This document shows, piece by piece, positions 8,975-17,972 of a stretch of DNA of 64,000 nt (positions are counted from its first letter, which is position 1; each line of letters opens with the position of its first letter). Location: the NCBI GenBank assembly GCA_947494645.1, contig CANLVO010000001.1, positions 1,550,001 to 1,614,000 on the forward strand, in the 5' to 3' direction. The notes beneath the pieces were generated by a model. That model was not told the DNA's origin and did not search any database. It saw only the letters and a program-made list of their open reading frames with translations. This stretch comes from an uncultured Litoreibacter sp. (GTDB lineage Bacteria; Pseudomonadota; Alphaproteobacteria; Rhodobacterales; Rhodobacteraceae). Made by a program: the position numbers and the translations under genes.

Positions 8975-10263
8975 CTGACTTTTTCAAAGGCATCAGCAAA
9001 GCCAGCTTTGAGGGGCCCGACAGCACCAACCCGATGGCCTTTCACCACTACAACCCTGACGAAACCGTCATGGGAAAGCGCATGGAAGATCATCTGCGCT
9101 TTGCCTGCGCGTGGTGGCACTCCTTCGCCTGGCCCGGCGGTGATCCGTTTGGCGGGCAAACCTTTGAGCGGCCTTGGTTTGGCGACACAATGGGGTTGGC
9201 CAAGCTCAAAGCCGACGTCGCCTTCGAGATGTTCGATATCCTTGGCGTTCCCTTCTACTGCTTTCACGACGCCGATATTCGCCCCGAAGGTGCAAACTTC
9301 GCGGAAAACACCCGAAATCTTGAGGAGATGGTGGACTATCTCGGTGAGAAGATGGCCGCCGGCGGACCAAAACTGCTCTGGGGCACCGCCAACCTGTTCT
9401 CTCACCGTCGCTTCATGGCGGGCGCGGCTACGAACCCGGACCCTGATGTCTTTGCCTTCTCAGCTGCCACCGTCAAAACCTGCATCGACGCCACGCATAA
9501 GCTGGGCGGCGAAAACTATGTGCTTTGGGGCGGTCGCGAAGGCTACGAGACGCTGCTGAACACTGATCTGAAACGCGAGCGTCAGCAGGCCGGGCGGTTC
9601 TTGCAGATGGTTGTCGACTACAAGCACAAGATCGGTTTCAAAGGCGCGATCCTGATCGAACCAAAACCACAAGAACCCACCAAACACCAATACGATTACG
9701 ACGTTGCCACGGTCTACGGCTTCCTGAAGGAATTCGGCCTCGAGACTGAAGTGCAGATGAATATCGAACAGGGCCACGCCATCCTCGCGGGCCACAGCTT
9801 CGAGCATGAGCTGGCCATGGCGCGCTCGCTAGGCATCTTTGGCTCCATCGATATGAACCGCAACGACTACCAATCGGGTTGGGACACCGACCAGTTCCCG
9901 AACAACACGCCCGAAGTCGCGTTGGCATATTACGAAGTCCTCAAAGCGGGCGGCTTCGCCACGGGCGGCACCAATTTCGACGCCAAGCTGCGCCGTCAAT
10001 CGCTCGATCCGCAAGACCTCATCGCCGCCCATATCGGCGGCATGGATATTTGCGCACGAGGCCTCAAGGCTGCTGCGGCCATGCTGGAAGACGGCCAGTT
10101 GGAGGCCAAACGTGAGGCCCGTTACGAAGGCTGGAACGGCTCCGATTTGCTCGACAACACGCTGGACGGCATTGCCGCCAAGGTGGCGGAAAACGATATC
10201 AACCCGGCCCCGCGGTCCGGCCAGCAGGAAATCCTGGAAAACATCGTCAACCGCTTCGTCTGA
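8971..10263 (+). CDS. xylA: Xylose isomerase
   Basis: Metal-dependent aldose-ketose isomerase converting D-xylose to D-xylulose. 430 residues, the class II length. Conserved parts include YCFHDADI (base histidine, near 98), [14 protein letters not shown] (near 188) and [17 protein letters not shown] (metal-binding glutamate and lysine, near 230). ATGA overlap with xylB. With xylFHG and xylB it completes the route from external xylose to xylulose 5-phosphate. Confidence 0.95.
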   Translation: MTDFFKGISKASFEGPDSTNPMAFHHYNPDETVMGKRMEDHLRFACAWWHSFAWPGGDPFGGQTFERPWFGDTMGLAKLKADVAFEMFDILGVPFYCFHDADIRPEGANFAENTRNLEEMVDYLGEKMAAGGPKLLWGTANLFSHRRFMAGAATNPDPDVFAFSAATVKTCIDATHKLGGENYVLWGGREGYETLLNTDLKRERQQAGRFLQMVVDYKHKIGFKGAILIEPKPQEPTKHQYDYDVATVYGFLKEFGLETEVQMNIEQGHAILAGHSFEHELAMARSLGIFGSIDMNRNDYQSGWDTDQFPNNTPEVALAYYEVLKAGGFATGGTNFDAKLRRQSLDPQDLIAAHIGGMDICARGLKAAAAMLEDGQLEAKREARYEGWNGSDLLDNTLDGIAAKVAENDINPAPRSGQQEILENIVNRFV

Positions 10264-10284
10264 AAACGCCACTTTCGGCCCTGC

Positions 10285-10307
10285 GCGTCCCTTGCCATAA
10301 GGGGCGC
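10285..10307 (+). promoter_or_regulatory. Hairpin sequestering the ribosome site of the glycerate kinase gene
   Basis: GCGTCCCTT (10285-10293) pairs with AAGGGGCGC (10299-10307), nine base pairs including one G-T, with a 5-base loop. The 3' arm holds the only Shine-Dalgarno-like run, AAGGGG, and ends at the base before the ATG at 10308. The structure could reduce translation or couple it to ribosomes finishing xylA. Confidence 0.45.
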
Positions 10308-11534
10308 ATGGAAAACGACATAGAGAATTTGCGGGCCGAGGCTCTGCGCTTGTTTCAAGCCGCCATTCAGGCCGCCGACCCGGCCATGGCGTTGCGGTCG
10401 CATCTTGTAGCTCCCCTGACAGCCCCAACGGGTCGGTTGATCGTCATTGCCGTCGGAAAGGCCGCCTGCCCGATGATCGAAGAATGCCTGCGCCACGTTG
10501 AGGGCGACATAACGGCCTTGGCCGTAACCAATTACGAAAACCACAGAGACATTCCGGGCGTCACGGTATTGCCAGCAGGCCACCCGGTCCCTGATGAGAA
10601 CGGCCTGAAGGCGGCCCAAGCCGTGGCCGAGCTCCTGCAAAGCGCCACCGCGAAAGATCGCGTGATCGCGTTGATCTCGGGCGGCGGGTCCGCGCTTTTA
10701 CCTTTGCCAGTCGACGGCGTCAGCCTCACGGATAAGGCGAAAACCAACGAAATCCTTCTCGGCGCCGGTTTCGACATCGTGCAAATGAACATGGTGCGCC
10801 AACAGTTGAGCCAGCTTAAGGGCGGCGGCATGACGGTGCTCGCGGCGCCTGCGAAGATCGAGGCTTATATTCTGTCCGACGTGGTCGGCGACGATCTACG
10901 GGCCATCGCGAGCGGGCCGACGGTGGCCCCAATCGGCACTAAGTCAGATGCACAAGCGCTGCTGAAACCCGTGTGGGCAGACCTGCCCTACTCTGTCCAA
11001 GCCGCGTTGTCGTCAGACACGATCCGCCCTGCCCCACATACCGCCACCAACACGCTCATCTGCTCGAACCGGATGAGTCTTGAGGCGATGCAGGCCGCCA
11101 ATCCGCGCGCACGGATCATTGATGATCGCCTTGAAGGCAACGTCGCCGAGGTGGCTTCAAAGCTTGCGGCACTCGGGCGGGACATGCCGTCGGGTGAAAT
11201 CTTCCTCTTTGGTGGGGAAACGACGGTGACCCTGACAGGAACAGGCAAAGGAGGCCGCAACCAAGACCTTGCCTTGCGCATGGCTTTGGCTGACCTCCCC
11301 GGCAAATGGGTGTTCCTCTCTGGTGGAACCGATGGCCGCGACGGCCCCACCGATGCGGCAGGCGGATTGGTGGACCAAACAAGTTTGGATCGTATGAAAC
11401 AAGCAGGTGTCGACCCACAGGCCTTATTGGAAAACAACGATGCCTATGCCGCGCTGAAAGCCTCAGGTGATCTGATCATCACCGGAGGCACCGGCACCAA
11501 TGTCGCAGACGTACAGGTATTGATCCGGGGCTAG
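10308..11534 (+). CDS. Glycerate 2-kinase / MOFRL-family protein (TtuD-like)
   Basis: Class II glycerate kinase (DUF4147 plus MOFRL domain), often mis-labelled hydroxypyruvate reductase; the family phosphorylates D-glycerate to 2-phosphoglycerate. 408 residues. Visible are LIVIAVGKAACPM near 46, the loop LISGGGSALLPLP near 121 and the MOFRL motif GGETTVTLTGTGKGGRNQDLA near 305. It follows xylA by 44 bases and is probably read from the xylose operon, but no other glycerate-pathway gene is near. It meets the convergent cupin gene with a shared CTAG. Confidence 0.85.
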   Translation: MENDIENLRAEALRLFQAAIQAADPAMALRSHLVAPLTAPTGRLIVIAVGKAACPMIEECLRHVEGDITALAVTNYENHRDIPGVTVLPAGHPVPDENGLKAAQAVAELLQSATAKDRVIALISGGGSALLPLPVDGVSLTDKAKTNEILLGAGFDIVQMNMVRQQLSQLKGGGMTVLAAPAKIEAYILSDVVGDDLRAIASGPTVAPIGTKSDAQALLKPVWADLPYSVQAALSSDTIRPAPHTATNTLICSNRMSLEAMQAANPRARIIDDRLEGNVAEVASKLAALGRDMPSGEIFLFGGETTVTLTGTGKGGRNQDLALRMALADLPGKWVFLSGGTDGRDGPTDAAGGLVDQTSLDRMKQAGVDPQALLENNDAYAALKASGDLIITGGTGTNVADVQVLIRG

Positions 11535-12499
11535 CGCCCCATCGTCTTGCCCGCCGGGTCGGCGGTCTGGATAACCCGGAAACACGAGACTTCCCCGGTC
11601 ATGGCTGGCTGCAAGCTATGCGCCAAACCCGGTGGGATAGCGCACGTGTCGCCGGGATTCAGGACGTCCTCGCCCCCGTCCCAGCTCAACCGCCAGTGAC
11701 CGCGCATGGGCATCAGAACCACGTTGCGCTCGGATGACCACGGCGCATCTGGCAGCGAGCCACGAGATAACAGCTCCACGTCAAAACCGGGCTTGTCCTT
11801 CAGCATCGCATCCGGTCCGATCACCTTTGCAGGCTGGCAGTCAGACAGAGACATCATATCCTGATACCGCGCGACATACCCCGGCACCACATCTGCGGCT
11901 GTCAGTTCCGGATAATCCTTAAGCTCCGTATCGCTCAGCAATGGCATCGCGCTGACACCGTCCGGCAGCGCCTCGCCCTTTTTGGTGTCATAGAGCCGGC
12001 CATTCTCGCCCAGCACCAAACCATGCTCTGCCGCGTCTTCAATCACCTGTGGTGCCCAGATCACGCCGCCACCGGCGTCATCGCCGCCAAGTACGGCCAT
12101 GATCATCCCGTAATCCGTGCCGATATTCTCGAACCCGCGGAAAATGCCGGTCGGAATGTTGATAATGTCACCCTCTTCCAGCACGACCTCGCCGGCGTCA
12201 CCCCACCGGCCCCAGAAAAAGCGCCAGCGGCCTTTCAGCACAAAGAATACTTCCGCCGTGCGGTGCGAATGAAGGGAGTTCCGGCATTTGGGCGGTTGGC
12301 CCGCGGCACCAATGTTAAACCCGATCTTGTCGGCGATATGCACATGCTGGTCCGGGCTCTCTGAGACACCGCCGCCAATGATGGTGAAGTTCTCTTTCTG
12401 ATCACTGCCCGGCGTATGCGCGTCGATAAAGGCAGTCTTGCAGGGCTTCAGCTCCCCATAACGGACAATACGGTCGGTCATTTGCTGGGGCGTCATCAC
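11531..12499 (-). CDS. Double-cupin domain protein
   Basis: Soluble protein of 322 residues with two cupin barrels. The first (near 75-150) has the metal-type pattern HSHRTAEVFFVLKGRW...EEGDIINIPTGIFRGFEN. The second (near 240-310) has GHWRLSWDGGEDVLNPGDTCAIPPGLAHSL. The overall plan resembles gentisate-dioxygenase-like or quercetinase-like bicupins, but the substrate cannot be named. A GTG at 12499 and an ATG at 12496 compete as starts; GGAG lies 7 bases before the GTG. Its last bases overlap the convergent glycerate kinase stop. Confidence 0.7.
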   Translation of the reverse strand: MMTPQQMTDRIVRYGELKPCKTAFIDAHTPGSDQKENFTIIGGGVSESPDQHVHIADKIGFNIGAAGQPPKCRNSLHSHRTAEVFFVLKGRWRFFWGRWGDAGEVVLEEGDIINIPTGIFRGFENIGTDYGMIMAVLGGDDAGGGVIWAPQVIEDAAEHGLVLGENGRLYDTKKGEALPDGVSAMPLLSDTELKDYPELTAADVVPGYVARYQDMMSLSDCQPAKVIGPDAMLKDKPGFDVELLSRGSLPDAPWSSERNVVLMPMRGHWRLSWDGGEDVLNPGDTCAIPPGLAHSLQPAMTGEVSCFRVIQTADPAGKTMGR

Positions 12500-12583
12500 G
12501 GGCGGTCTCCGGGTTTATTTGCTATCGGTCTTTGCAACTCTACTGGCTGTGAATACGTATTCAACGCCTAATTGCGACCCACC

Positions 12584-13081
12584 TCAGAGGAACAGATGTA
12601 AGACCACCCTCTCATCATCGTCTCCATCGCCAGATGCCGCCTGAACCCGTGTGAAGCCTTCCCGTTCCCAAAAGCGCAGCGCATCCGGATTGTTGGCCAA
12701 GACAGCAAGCTTCAGCCTCTCCGCCCCGGCGCTCTTGGCCAGAGCTTTCACCGCTTGCAGGACGCCATGGCCCAAACCGGCCCCACGCTCATCCTCGCAG
12801 ATCAGCAGCAAGCCGATATACCACTCCGTTGCGGTCTCGTAGCCCGGTGACATGCCCAGCAGCCCGGACAGGCGACCATCCGGTTGCTCAACCCCGAACA
12901 TCAGGATGTCGTCTTTGGTCCGCCCCGGCGGAATGTCATTGAAAAAGCCCTGCACCCAAATGGCGTCGGGCACGCGCCCTGTTTCCAGCAAGATATAATC
13001 CGAGGATCGCTCAGCGCAGGCGAGTACCCGCGCCCCGTCAGCCTCTTCCTTTAGCAATGCGAGCTGCCATTCGCCTGTCAT
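12584..13081 (-). CDS. GNAT-family N-acetyltransferase
   Basis: Acetyl-CoA-dependent N-acyltransferase of 165 residues. The acetyl-CoA loop DERGAGLGHGVLQAV lies near 97, and the C-terminal LAVLANNPDALRFWEREGFTRV is typical of GNAT enzymes that modify small amines or peptides. Its ATG overlaps the stop of the dppDF-like gene by 4 bases, so it is the last gene of the leftward peptide-transport operon. The substrate is unknown; an imported or deacylated compound is a reasonable guess. Confidence 0.8.
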   Translation of the reverse strand: MTGEWQLALLKEEADGARVLACAERSSDYILLETGRVPDAIWVQGFFNDIPPGRTKDDILMFGVEQPDGRLSGLLGMSPGYETATEWYIGLLLICEDERGAGLGHGVLQAVKALAKSAGAERLKLAVLANNPDALRFWEREGFTRVQAASGDGDDDERVVLHLFL

Positions 13082-14673
13082 GTCGTCTCCACCTGAGAAA
13101 TGTCTGCGTCCGGCAGCACTGGCACCGCCTCGATGAGGGTTTGGGTATAGGGGTGTTGCGGGTTGGAAAACAACGCCTCGCTGGGGCCTTGCTCAACGAT
13201 CTTGCCTTGCTTCATCACCAACACCCGATCCGTGATCGCGCGCACCACCGACAGGTCATGGCTGATGAACAGATAGGTCAGCCCGAACGTGTCAGACAAG
13301 TCTGCCAACAGGTCCAAGATCTGCGCCCGGATCGAGACATCTAGTGCCGAGACGGCCTCGTCCAGAATGATCAGCTCCGGCTTGATGATGAGCGCCCGCG
13401 CAATGGCAATTCGCTGACGCTGACCGCCTGAAAACTCATGGATATACTTGAACTTATCCCCCGACGTTAATCCAACAGAGGTGAGTGCCTCGTCAATTTC
13501 TGCCTCAGTCGCCTTGCGCCCGAGCAGATGAAACGGCTCCGCCACGAGGCGCGCCACCTTATGGCGTGGGTTGAACGAGCCATAGGGGTCTTGGAACACG
13601 ACCTGCATCTTGCGCCGCACCTCAGCGGAGGCCTGCCCGCCTGCAAGCACCTGTGCACCGTCCAAATGAATGCTGCCTTCCTGCGCGGCCTCCAGCCCCA
13701 ATATGGCGCGGGTCAAAGTAGATTTGCCGCAGCCGCTTTCGCCGACCAGCCCAACGCTTTCGCCTTTCTTGATTTCAAAGCTAACCCCGTCCACTGCCCG
13801 GAAGCGCTCCCCCTTACCGAACAGAGAGCGCCGCGCCGCCGGGTAGCTGCGCACGAGCGCGTCGACCTTCAGCAGAGGCGTTTCCGCGCGTTGCCCGGCA
13901 CGCTCAGGCTGATGCGAGGACGCGGCAAAGAGCGCTTTGGTGTAGGGATGCGTCATCGAGCGATGCAAACTGGCCCCATCGCCCTGCTCCACCACTTCGC
14001 CATGCCGCATGATGGAGATACGGTCCGCCAATCCGGTTACCACCGCCAGATCGTGCGTGATGAACATGACGGACATGCCGTCTTCCCGCACCAATTGCTG
14101 GATCAGCTGCAAAATCTCGGCCTGGGTGGTGACATCCAGAGCCGTGGTCGGCTCATCGGCAATCAGCAGCTTTGGTCGCAGTGCAATGGCAATCGCAATC
14201 ACCACGCGTTGTCTTTGGCCGCCAGACAATTCATGCGGGTATCGGCGGAGGGGGAAGTCTTCCGGTGGCAGCTCGCAGCGCCGCAACACCTCGCCTGCCC
14301 GCGCCATGGCCTCAGCCTGTGACACGTCCTCATGAATGCGGATCGTCTCCGCCACCTGGGCGCCGATCGTCTGCAAAGGGTTCAAAGCCGTCATCGGTTC
14401 TTGGAAGACCATGCCCACGGCATCTCCGCGCATGCGGCAAAGGTCGGGTTCGCTAGCCTCCAGCACCGACATTCCATCGAGGTGTATTTCACCCCGACAC
14501 GCGCTGCCCTCCGGTAATAACTGCATGACCGACAGCGCTGTCATCGACTTGCCCGACCCGCTTTCACCAATCACACCGTGGATTTCGCCTTCACCGATCT
14601 CCAGCGACACCCCCTTCAGGATCGGCGTGCCATGGATATCGAGGTCAAGATCTTTGATCTGCAGCAGGTTCAT
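13078..14673 (-). CDS. Peptide/opine-type ABC transporter, fused ATP-binding protein (DppD-DppF)
   Basis: Cytoplasmic ATPase of 531 residues with two complete nucleotide-binding domains. First domain: GESGSGKSMTALS near 36, LSGGQRQRVVIAIAIAL near 160. Second domain: GESGCGKSTLTRAIL near 315, FSGGQRQRIAIARAL near 425. Each is followed by the oligopeptide-transporter C-terminal extension (HPYTKALF, HPYTQTLIEAVP). In most genera DppD and DppF are separate; here one polypeptide supplies both. ATGA overlaps with the permease upstream and the acetyltransferase downstream. Confidence 0.9.
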   Translation of the reverse strand: MNLLQIKDLDLDIHGTPILKGVSLEIGEGEIHGVIGESGSGKSMTALSVMQLLPEGSACRGEIHLDGMSVLEASEPDLCRMRGDAVGMVFQEPMTALNPLQTIGAQVAETIRIHEDVSQAEAMARAGEVLRRCELPPEDFPLRRYPHELSGGQRQRVVIAIAIALRPKLLIADEPTTALDVTTQAEILQLIQQLVREDGMSVMFITHDLAVVTGLADRISIMRHGEVVEQGDGASLHRSMTHPYTKALFAASSHQPERAGQRAETPLLKVDALVRSYPAARRSLFGKGERFRAVDGVSFEIKKGESVGLVGESGCGKSTLTRAILGLEAAQEGSIHLDGAQVLAGGQASAEVRRKMQVVFQDPYGSFNPRHKVARLVAEPFHLLGRKATEAEIDEALTSVGLTSGDKFKYIHEFSGGQRQRIAIARALIIKPELIILDEAVSALDVSIRAQILDLLADLSDTFGLTYLFISHDLSVVRAITDRVLVMKQGKIVEQGPSEALFSNPQHPYTQTLIEAVPVLPDADISQVETT

Positions 14674-15482
14674 CTCGCCCCCCGCCGTAGCTTGGGGTCA
14701 ATCAGGTCGCGCAGCCCGTCTCCGGCCAGGTTGAGGCCCAGCACGGTCAGCAGGATCGCAAAGCCCGGGAACAGCGTGATATGCGGGGCCAGCATGAACA
14801 AAGTCTGGCTGTCAGCCAGCATGCGCCCCCAGCTTGGTGTCGGCGGCTGAGCCCCGAGGCCCACATAGGACAAGGCAGCTTCGGCCAGAATACCTAATGA
14901 AAACTGGATCGTGCCCTGAACGATCAGCAGGTTCATCACATTGGGCAGGATATGCTCCACAGAGATGCGGAAGCCCCCCTTGCCCGCCACCCGCGCTGCC
15001 AAGACGTAGTCTCGCGTCCATAAGGACAAGGCCGCACCTCGGGTGACGCGGGCAAAAACGGGAATGTTGAAAATACCAATCGCTATGATCGCGTTGACCG
15101 CCGAAGGCCCAAACACCGCCGTTATCATGATCGCGATCAGCAGTGACGGGAAGGCAAAGATCAGGTCATTGGACCGCATGATCACCTCGTCCAGCCAGCT
15201 ACCGCTTTTGGCCGCCGCAAGGAGCCCCAAAGGCACGCCCAGTGTGATTCCAATCCCCACAGCCACAATGGCCACAGCAATCGAGGTACGCGCGCCCACC
15301 ATGATCATCGACAGGATATCGCGCCCCAAATGATCCGTGCCAAACCAATGCGCGAGGCTGGGCGGTTTCAGCTTGTTGGCGATCTCAAGCGAGGTGTGGT
15401 CATAGGGCGTCCAAAGAAACGAGATCACGGCGCCAAGGACGAACAAGACGGTCAGGCTAAGGCCAAGGACGAGATTTCTCAT
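14670..15482 (-). CDS. Peptide-type ABC transporter permease (DppC-like)
   Basis: Inner-membrane permease of 270 residues, second subunit of the peptide/nickel/opine class. The N-terminal TM is followed by HWFGTDHLGRDILSMIMVGARTS, the hallmark of DppC/OppC, and the EAA loop (ARVAGKGGFRISVEHILPNVMN) lies near 165. Overlaps both neighbours by 4 bases. Confidence 0.9.
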   Translation of the reverse strand: MRNLVLGLSLTVLFVLGAVISFLWTPYDHTSLEIANKLKPPSLAHWFGTDHLGRDILSMIMVGARTSIAVAIVAVGIGITLGVPLGLLAAAKSGSWLDEVIMRSNDLIFAFPSLLIAIMITAVFGPSAVNAIIAIGIFNIPVFARVTRGAALSLWTRDYVLAARVAGKGGFRISVEHILPNVMNLLIVQGTIQFSLGILAEAALSYVGLGAQPPTPSWGRMLADSQTLFMLAPHITLFPGFAILLTVLGLNLAGDGLRDLIDPKLRRGAR

Positions 15483-16426
15483 CTGCGCCCCCGCAGCCTT
15501 GGGTCCACCCAGCTATAGGCCAGATCGACCAGAAAATTAACCATGATCACGGCAAAAACCAGCAGCATCACAACGCTTTCCACCACAATCAGATCACGCT
15601 GCGAGATGGCCTGAAACACCAACCTGCCAAGGCCCGGCAAGAAGAACACGTTCTCGATAATGATGGCACCCGCCAGCAGAAACGAGAATTGCAGCCCAAT
15701 GATTGTCAGCACCGGGATCAGCGCATTTCTTAACGCATGTCCGCGCAATGCCTGCCCCTTTGTCAGTCCCTTGGCGCGGGCCGTGCGAATATAGTCTTCG
15801 TCGAGCGTGTCGAGCAGAGACGACCGCATCACACGCGCCAAAATCGAGGCCTGTGGCAGCGCCAGAGAAATGGCCGGCAAGGTCAAGGCCTTGATCGAGA
15901 CCCAGAACCCCTCGTCCCATCCCGGAAAGCCTCCCGCCGAAAACCACCGCAGGTTGATCGCAAAGACCAGCACCATCAACATGGCAAACCAGAAATTCGG
16001 GATCGCAATGCCCAACTGCGTGCCGCCCATCACGGAGATATCGGCAAACGAGCCGCGACGCGTCGCAGCCCAAATCCCCACCGGGAATGCGATCAGAATG
16101 GTCAGCGCCAATGCGTAAGCTGCCAAGGGCAAAGAGATCACCAAGCGCTCTGCCACGATCTCGGAAACAGGTGAGCGGTACGTATAGGACGTTCCCAGAT
16201 CGCCTTGCACCAAATCGGTGATCCAACTCAGGTAGCGCGCCCATGGGGATTGGTTCAGGCCCAGCTCTTCGCGCAGCGCGGCGATGGTCTCGGGTTGCGC
16301 GTTGATGCCGAGCATGAAGGAAGCCGGGTCGCCCGGCACCACCTCAAGAGTGAAGAAAATAACAAGGCTCGCCACGATCAAGGAGATCAGCAGCGAGCCC
16401 GTGCGCGTCAGCGTATATCGCAGCAC
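15479..16426 (-). CDS. Peptide-type ABC transporter permease (DppB-like)
   Basis: Inner-membrane permease of 315 residues with DppB features: N-terminal TM, GDLGTSYTYRSPVSEIV near 95, EAA loop (RTARAKGLTKGQALRGHALRNALIPV near 218) and C-terminal DLAYSWVDPRLR. The start is a GTG at 16426 placed inside a small hairpin (GCACC/GGTGC, 16423-16436) just after the binding-protein stop. It is read with dppA, dppC and dppDF. Confidence 0.9.
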   Translation of the reverse strand: MLRYTLTRTGSLLISLIVASLVIFFTLEVVPGDPASFMLGINAQPETIAALREELGLNQSPWARYLSWITDLVQGDLGTSYTYRSPVSEIVAERLVISLPLAAYALALTILIAFPVGIWAATRRGSFADISVMGGTQLGIAIPNFWFAMLMVLVFAINLRWFSAGGFPGWDEGFWVSIKALTLPAISLALPQASILARVMRSSLLDTLDEDYIRTARAKGLTKGQALRGHALRNALIPVLTIIGLQFSFLLAGAIIIENVFFLPGLGRLVFQAISQRDLIVVESVVMLLVFAVIMVNFLVDLAYSWVDPRLRGRR

Positions 16427-16447
16427 CGGAAGGTGCCCCGATGCAGG

Positions 16448-17920
16448 CTATTCTTCCCAGTAGACAGCGGTCAGGTCGACGGCCTGCGTCGGCGCGTCAA
16501 CCCAGATGCCTTTCAGCTTCGCATTGACCACAGACGTTTGCGCCAACTGGAAAAGATAAGCGTTTACATAATCTTCCGAGATGATCTTCTGAGCCTCTTG
16601 CATCATCTCGGTGCGCTTTGCGGGGTCATTCTCGGCGTCCAGATCAGTGATCAACTGCTGGAAAGCCGGGTTGTCATACTGGAAGTAGTATTCCGGCCGC
16701 GCGTAGATGCCGATATCCATCGGTTCGGTATGCGACACGATGGTCAGGCCGTAATCATACCCTTTGAATGCCTGCTCCAGCCACTGGGCCCATTCAAGGT
16801 TGCTGATCTCCGTCTCGATACCAACCTCGCGGAGCTGCGCCGCGATGATCTCCCCGCCGCGGCGGGCGTAGGATGGGGGCGGCAATTTCAGCGTTGTTGT
16901 GAAGCCGTCAGGATAACCCGCCTCGGCCAACAGGGCCTTGGCTTTCTCGGGGTCGTAGTTGGAGTTGCCCGTCAGATCGACATAGGCGGGGTTGTGCGGC
17001 GCGAAGTGGGAGCCGATGGGGGTGCCGTAGCCGAACATTGCACCATCGATGATGGCGGAGCGGTCAATCGCGTGGCTGACGGCTTGGCGGACGAGCTTGT
17101 TGTCGAAGGGTGATAGTTTGTTGTTCATCGCCATGATGGTTTCGCCCTCGGTGTTGCCAGCGAGGACAGTAAACCGCGGATCGGCTTCGAATTGTGCAAG
17201 GTTTTCGGGCGCGGGATAGACGTAGAACGCATCGATGTCTTCGGCCATCATTGCGGCAAAAGCGGCGGTGGGATCTGAGATGAACTTGAAGGTTGCGCCG
17301 TCCAGCTTGGCGGCCTCACCCCAGTAATTTTCGTTCTTTTCCAATGTGATAGAGTCGCCCTGCTTCCAGTCAGAGAACTTGAACGCACCCGTGCCGACCG
17401 GGTTCGCTTTGATATCCTCGATGCTTTCAGGGGCCACGATCACCGCATCACCCCAAGCCATGTTGAACAGGAAGTTGCCTTGTGGATTGGTCAACGTAAC
17501 TTTCACGGTGTTCGCATCAACAGCTTCGGTTGAGGCAATGTTGGCGAAGAGCGCTTTTTGCGCGTTTACACTGTCTTCGGCGCGGGCGCGGTCGAGCGAG
17601 AAGGTGACGTCTGTGGCGTCCAGATCTGTGCCGTCATGGAAGGTGACACCGCCGCGCAAGGTGAAGGTGTAGGTCAGCCCATCCTCGGAAATCTCCCAGC
17701 TTTCAGCAAGGCCGGGGCCGACAGAACCGTCTGAAGAAAACCGCGTAAGCCCCTCGAAAACATTGGAATAAAGCACCTGATCGATCGCGCCAGCGGCAGC
17801 AGATGTCGGATCAAGATGTGGTGGCTCAAGTTGCATTCCGATGGTGACGTCGCGGGCCTGCGCGGTTGCGCCTGCCAATAATGCTGCTGCTGCAACGGTT
17901 CCGAAAATAGCGCGGTTCAT
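16448..17920 (-). CDS. Peptide-type ABC transporter substrate-binding protein (DppA-like)
   Basis: Periplasmic solute-binding protein family 5, 490 residues. The start is set at the ATG at 17920, which has GGAGG 8 to 10 bases upstream and opens a clear signal peptide (MNRAIFGTVAAAALLAGATAQA); the frame runs open to 18103 but that extension overlaps the upstream gene and has no signal. Family motifs include YSNVFEGLTRFSSDGSVGPGLAESW near 40 and YTFTLRGGVTFHDG. The specific ligand cannot be read; the M20 deacylase next to it suggests acylated amino acids or small peptides. Confidence 0.88.
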   Translation of the reverse strand: MNRAIFGTVAAAALLAGATAQARDVTIGMQLEPPHLDPTSAAAGAIDQVLYSNVFEGLTRFSSDGSVGPGLAESWEISEDGLTYTFTLRGGVTFHDGTDLDATDVTFSLDRARAEDSVNAQKALFANIASTEAVDANTVKVTLTNPQGNFLFNMAWGDAVIVAPESIEDIKANPVGTGAFKFSDWKQGDSITLEKNENYWGEAAKLDGATFKFISDPTAAFAAMMAEDIDAFYVYPAPENLAQFEADPRFTVLAGNTEGETIMAMNNKLSPFDNKLVRQAVSHAIDRSAIIDGAMFGYGTPIGSHFAPHNPAYVDLTGNSNYDPEKAKALLAEAGYPDGFTTTLKLPPPSYARRGGEIIAAQLREVGIETEISNLEWAQWLEQAFKGYDYGLTIVSHTEPMDIGIYARPEYYFQYDNPAFQQLITDLDAENDPAKRTEMMQEAQKIISEDYVNAYLFQLAQTSVVNAKLKGIWVDAPTQAVDLTAVYWEE

Positions 17921-17972
17921 GAGAAGCCCTCCGTAAAGTTTGAAAAGAGAGTGAAGCGTTAGGCGGCCGGAT

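Noticed and set aside
16423-16436. Small hairpin GCACC/GGTGC over the dppB start
   Set aside because: Only five base pairs; too short to claim as a control element alone.
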